From positions 456,931 through 520,930 of the forward strand of contig NZ_NMQW01000017.1 of NCBI RefSeq assembly GCF_002234615.1: 64,000 nucleotides of DNA. Reading direction: 5' to 3'. Of this stretch, positions 1 through 7,855 are shown one piece after another. The position numbers and the translations under genes were made by a program. Each line of letters opens with the position of its first letter. The stretch's first letter is position 1. The stretch comes from Paenibacillus rigui. GTDB taxonomy: Bacteria; Bacillota; Bacilli; Paenibacillales; NBRC-103111. A model generated the notes under the pieces. The model saw nothing but the letters and a program-made list of their open reading frames with translations. It searched no databases and had not been told where the DNA came from.

Positions 1-713
1 ACCGCGCATGTATCGAAATTTTCGATAGGATTGGCCCGGTACAGCTCGGCCTGCACACGGAACGGTAATGCACTTGCTTCCGTGTCGTCTCCGAGAAGAT
101 AGAACATATTGTGCAAATAATGAGAGGTGGCATTGTGGGCGACACTGTCCAATATCCAGTCTCCTTGCGGGCTTTTCACGCGCCCTTTCCAGCCCTTCTG
201 AAAGTAGTCCTGTGTTCGGCGCCACAGCACTAACGTTCTCAGCCGCTGCGGCCGCCCGAACAGCCCGGATTGAATATCCCGCTTCAGCTGTTGAATTTGG
301 CTGCTGAACGACCAATTGTAGCCGACCGCGACAAACGGCCCTGCGGCCTCCCGCTCCGCCTCCATCATCCGCCTTGCCTCCTGGACGGTTGCGGAGACCG
401 GCTTCTCAACTAGTACATGGCTGCCATGCTGCAGAGCAAGGCAGGTTTGCGGACAATGGTACTGAATAGGCGTCGAAATGACCACGAGGTCCGCTCCGCC
501 CGGCCGATTCGCGTAAAAGCTTTCCAGCGAGTCATACATTGGAATTCCCGCTGCGGCAAGCTCCCCGTAAAACCGGCTGAGCTCCGGCTTTACATCAACG
601 ACACCTGCAAGAACGGCATCCTGCTCGCGAATGTCGTGCAGCATTTCTTTGACATGCGTGGCACCGTATCCGCCGATGCCGACGATGACAACCTGAACCT
701 GCTTGTTCCTCAT
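1..713 (-). CDS. Gfo/Idh/MocA family oxidoreductase, partial
   Basis: This is the first 237 residues of an NAD(P)-dependent sugar-type dehydrogenase; the C-terminal part lies beyond the left edge. The N-terminus carries a Rossmann glycine-rich loop (VVIVGIGGYGATH), and further on the family motif EKPVSAT, which holds the catalytic lysine region. The ATG start at 713 overlaps the stop of the AraC gene by four bases (ATGA), so the two are probably translationally coupled. Members of this family oxidise a sugar or cyclitol hydroxyl or reduce the ketone. It is the second such enzyme in this island, the other being at 3780-4940, so two successive redox steps or two substrates are likely. The substrate cannot be read from the sequence. 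Confidence 0.88.
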   Translation of the reverse strand, partial: MRNKQVQVVIVGIGGYGATHVKEMLHDIREQDAVLAGVVDVKPELSRFYGELAAAGIPMYDSLESFYANRPGGADLVVISTPIQYHCPQTCLALQHGSHVLVEKPVSATVQEARRMMEAEREAAGPFVAVGYNWSFSSQIQQLKRDIQSGLFGRPQRLRTLVLWRRTQDYFQKGWKGRVKSPQGDWILDSVAHNATSHYLHNMFYLLGDDTEASALPFRVQAELYRANPIENFDTCA

Positions 714-1540
714 CTCCCTAGCTCCTTTTCGTTTCGGCTCTGCTGCCTGAAGCGGTTCGGAGACATATTGACGATATTTTTGAAGGACCGGTAAAACGTT
801 GGGAGCGTTTCATACCCGACCTCAAAGCATATCGAGACGATGTCCTTATCCGTTTCCTCAAGCAGCTTTTGAGCTCGCTTGATCCGGACTTCCGTCATAT
901 ATTGTATCGGCGTCATCCGATATTGCTCTTTGAAAATATTGTTCACCTGACGGGACCCGACGCCAAGCCTTGCGGCCAAATCCGATGCCGTCAGCGGTTC
1001 ATAATAATGCCTGTCAATATAGCTGCGGATGCGGTCCGCACGCAGGCTGTTCGAATCCGTTACAATGGAGGATTGGCTGGATCTCGCCAGCACGAGCAGC
1101 AGTTCATGCAAATAAATATGCAGCGCCCACGGCCCGAAGGCGTCCTCATGGGTCTGCTCGAACAGCATCTTGCGCAGCAGCTGTCTGACCTCGGCGGCGG
1201 CAAAGGGATTCAGCTGCAGCATCGCGGAGGCTTTGAACCAGGTATGCAGCAGATGGGTTCTGGCGAACGAATCCGTGCCGGTTTCCTCGAAGGCAAGCAC
1301 GAGCAGCGTCAGCCTGGAATCCGATACGACGGCATGATTGGAATAAGGAACGATCAGCGCTGCGCAATCTTGACAGCAGTCATGCCGGGTACCGTCCAGG
1401 GTGATCGTGCCCTCCCCTTCCAGTGCAAACAAAAACTGATGGATTCCGTGATGGTGCTCGTAGACGACATCACCGTCCTGATGCTTGCTTTCATACAAAT
1501 GAATGCCGCTCACAGGCAAATCAATCCTTTTCAACACCAT
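710..1540 (-). CDS. AraC family transcriptional regulator
   Basis: The 276-residue protein has an N-terminal cupin-like sensing half (HHHGIHQFLFALEGEG near residues 29-44) and a C-terminal double helix-turn-helix of the AraC/XylS type (about residues 170-270, ending in the usual ISxxxGxxxxxxFxRxFK pattern). It probably senses a small sugar-like ligand and controls the surrounding catabolic genes. It sits between the isomerase gene upstream and the coupled oxidoreductase downstream. The only Shine-Dalgarno-like sequence is a GGGGG run seven bases before the ATG, and that run lies inside a 12-bp hairpin stem (see 1545-1603). Translation may therefore be controlled. The identity as an AraC regulator is secure; the effector is unknown. 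Confidence 0.9.
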   Translation of the reverse strand: MVLKRIDLPVSGIHLYESKHQDGDVVYEHHHGIHQFLFALEGEGTITLDGTRHDCCQDCAALIVPYSNHAVVSDSRLTLLVLAFEETGTDSFARTHLLHTWFKASAMLQLNPFAAAEVRQLLRKMLFEQTHEDAFGPWALHIYLHELLLVLARSSQSSIVTDSNSLRADRIRSYIDRHYYEPLTASDLAARLGVGSRQVNNIFKEQYRMTPIQYMTEVRIKRAQKLLEETDKDIVSICFEVGYETLPTFYRSFKNIVNMSPNRFRQQSRNEKELGR

Positions 1541-1544
1541 AAGG

Positions 1545-1603
1545 AGGCCCCCAAAGCATTAGGAAATAATGGTTCTTTGACCATTCTACCCCTTTGGGGG
1601 CCT
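1545..1603 (-). promoter_or_regulatory. Long hairpin covering the AraC ribosome binding site
   Basis: A perfect 12-bp stem (AGGCCCCCAAAG at 1545-1556 with CTTTGGGGGCCT at 1592-1603) encloses a second 6-bp hairpin (AATGGT at 568-573 of that kilobase, i.e. 1568-1573, with ACCATT at 1580-1585). On the minus strand the 3' arm carries the GGGGG that is the only plausible ribosome binding site of the AraC gene. No U-tract follows, so it is more likely a translational or RNA-stability element than a terminator. Confidence 0.55.
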
Positions 1604-1649
1604 GCCCACAAGCTATTTCCCGCTCGTTATAAAGGAGCTATGCGCAGCA

Positions 1650-2483
1650 TTATACGTGCTCGACATACCGCTGCTTCATCAGGGCCAATACCTCGTCGCC
1701 CGGCATATCCCAGATGGCGCGGTTGAATATTTCCACCTCAATCGGGCCCGTATACCCCGCGGCTTCTACCGCTTGGCGAATGCGCCGGAGCTCGATCACG
1801 CCATCCCCCATCATCCCCCGCCCGAGCAGCATATCCGGGGTTGGCACGATCCAGTCGGAGACGTGAAAGCCCACAATGCGCCGCTGCTCTCCGGCTCTCT
1901 CGATCTGGCTGTACAGGTCCGGATCCCACCATACATGGAACACATCCACGACAACACCTACATCGTCCGGGCTAAAAGCTGCCGCCATCGCGTTCGCCTG
2001 AGCGAGCGTCACCACGACCGAGCGCTCCGCCGCATACATCGGATGCAGCGGCTCGATCCCAAGCCGGATGCCGTGCTCGCGGGCAAAGGGCACAAGCTGC
2101 TCGATCCCCTCGGCTACCCATTGCCGCCCTTGGGCAATGTCCCGGTCCGGGGCCGGGCCGCACACCAGCACGAGCACCTCCGCGCCAAGCTCAGCCGCTT
2201 CCTCCACAGCCCGGCGGTTGTCATCCAGCCTTGCTTGCCGCTCTGCAGCGGTCGCGGCCGGGAACATGCCGCCCCGGCACAGGCTGGACACGCGCAAGCC
2301 TGCGTCGCGGATGAGCCTCCGGCTCTCGGCAAGCCCGGCCTCCGCCACCTTGTTGCGCCAAGGCGCAATCCAGGAGATGTCGGCGCGCAGGCAGCCCTCG
2401 ACGGCCTCACGCAGGCTCCATCGGTCCGTCGTGATCTGATTTAGGCTGAGTCGTCCCAAATCTACCTTTTGCTCTATTGGCAT
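1650..2483 (-). CDS. Sugar phosphate isomerase/epimerase family protein (TIM barrel)
   Basis: The 277-residue protein belongs to the xylose-isomerase-like/AP-endonuclease-2 TIM-barrel family. Visible motifs are ADISWIAPWR near the N-terminus, the EPLHP strand (metal ligand glutamate) near residue 145, the DVFHVWWD strand near 180, and a terminal VEIFNRAIW strand with another metal-ligand glutamate. Relatives are ketose epimerases, inosose dehydratases and, in some Gfo/Idh clusters, lyases acting on 3-keto glycosides. It follows the DUF993 gene by 111 bases and precedes the AraC gene. The ATG at 2483 has GGAGAG eight bases upstream. A metal-dependent step on an oxidised sugar is likely; the exact reaction is not resolved. 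Confidence 0.85.
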   Translation of the reverse strand: MPIEQKVDLGRLSLNQITTDRWSLREAVEGCLRADISWIAPWRNKVAEAGLAESRRLIRDAGLRVSSLCRGGMFPAATAAERQARLDDNRRAVEEAAELGAEVLVLVCGPAPDRDIAQGRQWVAEGIEQLVPFAREHGIRLGIEPLHPMYAAERSVVVTLAQANAMAAAFSPDDVGVVVDVFHVWWDPDLYSQIERAGEQRRIVGFHVSDWIVPTPDMLLGRGMMGDGVIELRRIRQAVEAAGYTGPIEVEIFNRAIWDMPGDEVLALMKQRYVEHV

Positions 2484-2594
2484 AAGTCATGCTCTCCTTC
2501 TGCAATGTCGTTATTCCTTGGCTGCTGCCCGGCAGCACCTGTCCAAACATCGAAGCTGCTCGTAGCGATCATTCCGCCCTGCCCCCGGTCCCAG

Positions 2595-3767
2595 CTACTG
2601 TACGCCCGACAGTGCCAGCACCTGGCGCATCCGTTCTGCCGCGAGCTCCGGATCGGTGAACAGACCGGCCTGATCGGCAAGCACGAATAAATCCGACAGA
2701 TGCACGATCGATCGCGCCCCTTCCGCTCCGGCAATCATCCGGAAGTGCGGCTGATGGCCGTTCAGGTAAGCCATGAACACGATACCCGTCTTGTAAGCAA
2801 AGGTAGGCCGCTGGAAAATATGTCTGGACAGAGGCAGCGTGCAGTCCAGCAGCTCATGGTATCTTGCCGCATTCCCTTCGTCGAGCGCGTGAAGCGCAGC
2901 CGCAGCCGCAGGAGCAATCGCGTCGAAGATGCCGAGCAGCGCATGGCTGTAGCCTTGCTCGTCCCCCCGGATCAGCTCTGGGTAATTGAAGTCATCCCCG
3001 GTATACATTTTCACGCCTTCCGGCAGCAAACGGCGCATCGTGATCTCCTTCTGCGCGTCCAGCAGCGATATTTTGATGCCGTCCACCTTCTCCGCATGGT
3101 TGCGGATCACGCGCAGGCACACCTGCATCGCTTCATCCAAATCAGGGCTGCCCCAGTAGCCGGCAAGCGCCGGATCGAACATATCGCCAAGCCAGTGCAA
3201 AATGACCGGCTGCGAGACTTGACTCAAAATCTTGCCGTACACCCTCTCGTAGTCCTCCGGGCCTTTGGCACAGGCGGCGAGCGCGCGGCTCGCCATCAGA
3301 ATGATCCGGCCGCCTTCTCCTTCGATGAAGGCGCACTGCTCCTCGTAAGCGGCTTCCACCGCTTCGAGCGTCACTTGCGCTCCGGGCGCGAGGTGGTCCG
3401 TGCCGGCGCCCGAGGCGATCCGGCCGCCTACCGCGCGCGCCTCCGCCATCGAGTGGCGGATCAGCTCCTTTGCGGCGGCCCAGTCCAGGCCCATGCCGCG
3501 CTGGGCGGTATCCATCGCTTCGGCGACGGACAGGCCGAGCGACCATAAGTAATGGCGGTACGCCATCGTCGCCTTGAAGTCGATCCGCGACTGAGCCAGC
3601 GGATCCGTGCCTGCGAACGGATCGCAGACGACGTGAGCGGCCGAATAGGCGATCCGCTTCTGCAGGGTGCCTTGGGGCACCGCGAAGGCCGCCCCCTTGC
3701 TCAGCTCGTACGTGTACAGCTCGCCGCCCGCCCGGGGCAGCTGCAATATGGTGCTATGTGAAGCCAT
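2595..3767 (-). CDS. DUF993 family protein (dihydrodipicolinate synthase-like)
   Basis: The 390-residue sequence matches the DUF993 type, whose members are predicted to adopt the aldolase-like TIM barrel of the DHDPS family. Recognisable stretches include FKATMAYRHYLWSLGLSVAE and the internal HWLGDMFDPALAGYWG segment. No biochemical function for DUF993 is known to me. The gene follows an oxidoreductase by 12 bases and precedes the TIM-barrel isomerase. This suggests a retro-aldol or related carbon-carbon cleavage late in a sugar pathway, which is inference only. The start is ATG at 3767 with GGAGGAAACCTGG upstream. Confidence 0.82.
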   Translation of the reverse strand: MASHSTILQLPRAGGELYTYELSKGAAFAVPQGTLQKRIAYSAAHVVCDPFAGTDPLAQSRIDFKATMAYRHYLWSLGLSVAEAMDTAQRGMGLDWAAAKELIRHSMAEARAVGGRIASGAGTDHLAPGAQVTLEAVEAAYEEQCAFIEGEGGRIILMASRALAACAKGPEDYERVYGKILSQVSQPVILHWLGDMFDPALAGYWGSPDLDEAMQVCLRVIRNHAEKVDGIKISLLDAQKEITMRRLLPEGVKMYTGDDFNYPELIRGDEQGYSHALLGIFDAIAPAAAAALHALDEGNAARYHELLDCTLPLSRHIFQRPTFAYKTGIVFMAYLNGHQPHFRMIAGAEGARSIVHLSDLFVLADQAGLFTDPELAAERMRQVLALSGVQ

Positions 3768-3779
3768 CCAGGTTTCCTC

Positions 3780-4940
3780 CTACTTCTCCAATGTCAGTTC
3801 CGGCAGGTCGATCCACCTGCGCTCTCGCCACGACTGCAAGCCCAGCTCGGCGAGCTGCGTACCTTTGGCTCCCTCCAGCAGATCCCAAGGGAACGGCGTA
3901 TCCTCGGTGGCCACATGCTTCAAGAATTGCTCCCATTGGATTTTGAAGCCATTATCGAATAGCTGATTATCCGGCACGTGCTCCCACTGCTCCCGGAACC
4001 GGAACGGGTTCGGAATATCCGGGTTCCATACCGGCTTCGGCGTATTGACCCGATGCTGGGATTTGCAATCGCGCAGTCCGGCAACCGCACTGCCCTCCGT
4101 CCCATCCACCTGAATCGTCAGCAGATCGTCCCGGTCCACCCTGACGGTCCAGGATGAATTGACCTGTGCCACGATGCCGCCCTCCAGCTCGAACGTTGCA
4201 TAAGCCGCATCATCGGCCGTGCAGTTGTATGGCTTGCCGTTCTCGTCAATCCGTTCCGGCACATGCGTTACTCCCAGACACGATACGGAACGTACCGGGG
4301 CGAAAATGTTATCCAGCACGTACCGCCAATGTGCGAACATATCGACGATGATGCCGCCTCCGTCCTCCTTGCGGTAGTTCCAGGAAGGACGTTGTCCCGG
4401 CTGCCAATCGCCTTCGAATACCCAATAGCCGAATTCCATCCGGATGGACAGGATACGGCCGAAGAAGCCCGAATCGACCAGCCGTTTCAATTTGATCAAG
4501 CCCGGAAGAAACAATTTATCCTGGACCACACCGTTTTTCACACCGGCCTTCTTCGCCAAATTCGCAAGCTCCAGCGCTTCCTCCATGCTTTCCGCCGTCG
4601 GCTTTTCGCAATAAATATGCTTGCCTGCGGCGATAGCTTTCCTAACCCCTTGCGCTCGCTGCACCGTCGTTTGCGAATCAAAATATATCGTGTTGTACGG
4701 ATCGGCCAGACAGCCATCCAAATCCGTACTCCAGCGCTCCAGCCCGTGAGCCGCCGCCAGTGCCTTCACCTTATGCTCCTGCCGTCCGACAAGGATCGGA
4801 TCGGGCATAATCACATCCCCATTCGGCAGCTTAACGCCTCCCTGCTGGCGAATCGCCAGAATCGAGCGGATCAAATGCTGGTTCGTTCCCATCCGCCCCG
4901 TAACGCCGTTCATAATAATCCCCAGTGGAATAAGTGCCAT
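3780..4940 (-). CDS. Gfo/Idh/MocA family oxidoreductase
   Basis: A 386-residue NAD(P)-dependent oxidoreductase. The nucleotide-binding motif (GVTGRMGTN) is at residues 12-20 and the family motif CEKPTAES follows near residue 110. A C-terminal alpha/beta substrate domain contains GGIIVDMFAHWRYVLDN, with the conserved aspartate and histidine expected near the active site. I chose ATG 4940 rather than the upstream ATG at 4982 because GGAGGTCCAACAAAT precedes it and the Rossmann fold then begins at once. It heads the block oxidoreductase, DUF993, isomerase. It probably oxidises the imported sugar or derivative. Confidence 0.9.
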   Translation of the reverse strand: MALIPLGIIMNGVTGRMGTNQHLIRSILAIRQQGGVKLPNGDVIMPDPILVGRQEHKVKALAAAHGLERWSTDLDGCLADPYNTIYFDSQTTVQRAQGVRKAIAAGKHIYCEKPTAESMEEALELANLAKKAGVKNGVVQDKLFLPGLIKLKRLVDSGFFGRILSIRMEFGYWVFEGDWQPGQRPSWNYRKEDGGGIIVDMFAHWRYVLDNIFAPVRSVSCLGVTHVPERIDENGKPYNCTADDAAYATFELEGGIVAQVNSSWTVRVDRDDLLTIQVDGTEGSAVAGLRDCKSQHRVNTPKPVWNPDIPNPFRFREQWEHVPDNQLFDNGFKIQWEQFLKHVATEDTPFPWDLLEGAKGTQLAELGLQSWRERRWIDLPELTLEK

Positions 4941-4985
4941 ATTTGTTGGACCTCCCAAGTAAAATGAGTGTTCATGCTTCATTGC

Positions 4986-5015
4986 TTAGTAGTCATTGTA
5001 AGCTCTGACGTCCAA
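4986..5015 (-). promoter_or_regulatory. Candidate promoter for the oxidoreductase-DUF993-isomerase block
   Basis: On the minus strand TTGGAC (5010-5015) and TACTAA (4986-4991) are separated by 18 bp, 46 bases before the oxidoreductase start. The match to the vegetative consensus is moderate. It would let the enzymes be expressed apart from the sensory genes upstream. Confidence 0.35.
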
Positions 5016-5051
5016 CCCGTCTTATGAATATCAGAAATGGCTTCTTACATT

Positions 5052-5065
5052 TGGAAACGGTTACG
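5052..5065. promoter_or_regulatory. Candidate cre site (catabolite repression)
   Basis: TGGAAACGGTTACG matches the Firmicutes cre consensus TGNAANCGNTNNCA at all fixed positions except the last. It lies between the sensory binding-protein gene and the enzyme block, upstream of the candidate promoter. CcpA control is a reasonable inference for a sugar catabolic operon. Confidence 0.35.
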
Positions 5066-5077
5066 GTTTGTCCGCTC

Positions 5078-6064
5078 TTATTTCTCGACGAACGGGAACA
5101 GCAGCTTTTGATTCTCATTCGTGTACATGTCCTGCTTGGTGATGACCTCCGAACCGGTATCGATCCGGCGCACCTCTTTTCCTTTACGCGTCTGTATTGC
5201 CGTTTGAACGGCCAAATACCCCATTGTAAAAGGCTTTTGCACGACCGTTGCCTGCATCGTGCCGTCCTCCAGAAAGGCAACCTCGTCCATCGAGCTGTCG
5301 AACCCGATCAGCTTAATTTGATGCGACATCCCCAAGTCTTTGATCGCTCTGCCCGCTCCGACTGCCGACGGCTCGTTCAAGCCGATAATCCCGTCCAGTC
5401 CCGGCTGCTCCTTCAGCAAGCGGATCGTCAGCTCGTAAGCCTTCTCCTCCGAAGCTCCGCTGTAAAAGGTGTCCACGACGTGCAGCATGTCCCGCCCGTT
5501 CGTCTTCAGGCTGTCGCGTACGCCCTGCTCCCGCTCCATCGCCGTGGCAGAGCCTTCAACAAAATTGATGATCGCGACGTTCCCGCCATCAGGAACCCAC
5601 TTCCGCAGCGCCTGACCCGCTTTTTGGCCGGCCGTATAATTGTCGGTGGCAATGAAGCTTGCCGCAGTATCGCCGTTTAATGCCGAGTCGACCGTAATAA
5701 GCAAAATACCGGCCTGAACGGCTTTTTGCGCTGCGGGAACGAGCCGGTTGTAGTCGGTTGCCGCCAAAATGATCGCCTTCGGCTTTTGAAGGATTGCTTC
5801 TTCCAGTACCCGGATTTGACCGTCAATGTCCGATTCCTTTTCCGTACCTATGACGGTAACCTGCGCATTAAACTCTTTCGCTGCAGCCAGCACTCCCTGA
5901 TTCATCACCTGCCAAAATTCGACACGCTGATCAATCGTTTTGGGAATATAGACGATCCGGTTATTGGGCGTTTCCAGCTGGCCGGACACCATACTCGGTC
6001 CGATATACAACGCATAGGACAATAGTGCTGCAAGAACAATGAAACCAGCCAATCGCTTAACCAT
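5078..6064 (-). CDS. Membrane-anchored sugar-binding protein, probable sensor subunit
   Basis: A 328-residue type I periplasmic binding protein (ribose/galactose-binding fold). The N-terminus is one hydrophobic helix (AGFIVLAALLSYALYIG) with no lipobox cysteine, so it is likely a membrane-tethered domain rather than a lipoprotein. Its ATG directly follows the TGA of the YesM kinase gene (TGAATG), so the two are co-translated. The dedicated transport binding protein is a separate gene (9600-10652). The arrangement matches XylFII-LytS type systems, in which an anchored binding protein senses sugar and triggers the kinase. I infer a sensing role; a second transport receptor is the alternative. 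Confidence 0.82.
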   Translation of the reverse strand: MVKRLAGFIVLAALLSYALYIGPSMVSGQLETPNNRIVYIPKTIDQRVEFWQVMNQGVLAAAKEFNAQVTVIGTEKESDIDGQIRVLEEAILQKPKAIILAATDYNRLVPAAQKAVQAGILLITVDSALNGDTAASFIATDNYTAGQKAGQALRKWVPDGGNVAIINFVEGSATAMEREQGVRDSLKTNGRDMLHVVDTFYSGASEEKAYELTIRLLKEQPGLDGIIGLNEPSAVGAGRAIKDLGMSHQIKLIGFDSSMDEVAFLEDGTMQATVVQKPFTMGYLAVQTAIQTRKGKEVRRIDTGSEVITKQDMYTNENQKLLFPFVEK

Positions 6065-7855
6065 TCATTCACCTCCAGGCGGCAGCGCCGGAATGACGAG
6101 TACTGCCGTCGTCCCTTCCTCCGGCTCGCTCTCGAACGATAAGCCGTATGCGGGACCAAAATAAAGCTGAATACGATGATTCACATTATGAAGCCCGAAG
6201 CCTTTTCCATTCTCCATCGCTCTGCCTTTCAATAACAAGGCATCTGCCTTTTCCTGCTCCATCCCGATGCCGTTGTCGATAACCCGAAGCTCAATGGTGC
6301 CGCCCTCCCGGTACGATCCGGTAATGCGGATATGGCCGGTTTCGCTGCTGTTTTTGATTCCATGGTAAATCGCATTTTCCACCAAAGGCTGCAGCACAAT
6401 TTTTAAAATCTTAAAATCCTGAATCTCCGGGTCCACCTCGATGGAATAAGTAAATTTGTTACGGTAACGGATATGCTGAATGGTCAAGTAATTCCGGATA
6501 TGCTCCAGCTCCACGCCGATCGGCACAAGCTCCTCCCCTTTGCTGATGCTGGCGCGAAACAGCTTGGACAAGGCCGAGGTCATCCGCACAACGTCCTCCA
6601 TTTTTCCAGTTTCCGCCATCCAGATAATGGAGTCCAGCGTATTGTACAAGAAATGCGGCTGAATCTGCGCCTGAAGCGCCTTCAGCTCACTGATCCGTTT
6701 CATTTCCTGCTCTTCGACGATCTGATGCATCAATTCCTTGATTTTGCTGATCATTAGGTTGAACGTGCGGGCCAGCTTGCCCATTTCGTTCACACTCTCA
6801 ATATCGACGCGAATGTCGAAATTGCCCTTTTCCACCTGCTTCATCCGGGCGTCCAGATGCTTGATCGGCTTCGTTAAGGTATAGGAAAGCATGACGGAAA
6901 TGGCCAGCGCAGTAATTAAGCACAGAAAACCCCACAGCGCCGAAGAAAGCTGCATCTCTTTTTTATTCCCGACCAATTCCTCCGGGTAAATCACACCGAC
7001 GGTTTTCCAGCCGTACGAGTTCGTGCGAAGGGTGTACATCTTTTCCCCGCTGCCGGAGCCTGCCGCAATGGGACCGTCCGGAGAAGCCAATAGGGTCTGA
7101 ATATCCTCCGACTTTAAGCCCGTGTATACGATTTGCTGCTGCGGATGATAGATCATATCGCCGGAGGGGTCGAGAATGAACACGTAGCCTCTTTGGCCCA
7201 AATGAATTTGCCTGCACAAGTCGTTGATCAGGTTGTAGTTCAGATCGACAAGCAGCACCCCTTTTCCTTTATCGGACAAAGAATTATCGCCACCCAGCTG
7301 GCGGCTGATGGAAACTACCCACCGATACTCGTTCTGAAAAATATGCTGCACATGCGATGAAGAGATCACGACGCGCCCCTTCGCAGATACCGCTTTGGTA
7401 TACCAGTCTTGATCTGCAAGCTCTTCCTGTCCCTTATAGCGGGCATAATCCCGGTCCGACACCACGGTGCCGTTCGATCCCACAAGCACGATCGAGGCGA
7501 TGTCGCTGCGGGATTTCACGATGGAGCGGAAGAAAGGACTCAGCTGCTTCGCTAACGACCTCGCTTCCTCACTATCCGGATCGGGCAGCGATAAGTACCG
7601 CTCCAAATCGCCGTTGCTCATTGCGAGGGTAGAGATGCTTTCCATATTGCCGATATAGGTTTGAATGTTCGTATTCAATTGGGTAATCAGCTCGGAGGTA
7701 TATACCAGCGAGTTGTCGGTCACCGCATCGGCGGACAAACGGTACGAATTGTAGCTTAGAATGGCGGTCGTACATAGAATGAGGCAGGAAAAAGCGAGCG
7801 CAATGCCCGTATGAATGCTTTTGAACCGAAGCGCAAAAGGACCTCTATGCCTCAT
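6065..7855 (-). CDS. YesM-type sensor histidine kinase
   Basis: A 596-residue membrane kinase. A transmembrane helix at about residues 14-36 is followed by an extracellular Cache-like domain (about 40-300) and a second helix (about 304-326). Then come HAMP, the His_kinase domain with phospho-acceptor H401 in QPHFLYNTL, and a HATPase domain (VENAIYHGIKNS, DNGIGM, GFGLHNV). It overlaps the upstream YesN gene by 11 bases and is immediately followed by the anchored binding protein. It probably phosphorylates that YesN in response to the sugar. Confidence 0.93.
   Translation of the reverse strand: MRHRGPFALRFKSIHTGIALAFSCLILCTTAILSYNSYRLSADAVTDNSLVYTSELITQLNTNIQTYIGNMESISTLAMSNGDLERYLSLPDPDSEEARSLAKQLSPFFRSIVKSRSDIASIVLVGSNGTVVSDRDYARYKGQEELADQDWYTKAVSAKGRVVISSSHVQHIFQNEYRWVVSISRQLGGDNSLSDKGKGVLLVDLNYNLINDLCRQIHLGQRGYVFILDPSGDMIYHPQQQIVYTGLKSEDIQTLLASPDGPIAAGSGSGEKMYTLRTNSYGWKTVGVIYPEELVGNKKEMQLSSALWGFLCLITALAISVMLSYTLTKPIKHLDARMKQVEKGNFDIRVDIESVNEMGKLARTFNLMISKIKELMHQIVEEQEMKRISELKALQAQIQPHFLYNTLDSIIWMAETGKMEDVVRMTSALSKLFRASISKGEELVPIGVELEHIRNYLTIQHIRYRNKFTYSIEVDPEIQDFKILKIVLQPLVENAIYHGIKNSSETGHIRITGSYREGGTIELRVIDNGIGMEQEKADALLLKGRAMENGKGFGLHNVNHRIQLYFGPAYGLSFESEPEEGTTAVLVIPALPPGGE

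Noticed and set aside
869..1726. 285-codon plus-strand open frame
   Set aside because: It lies antisense to the AraC regulator and the 3' part of the isomerase; composition and missing ribosome binding site mark it as a shadow.
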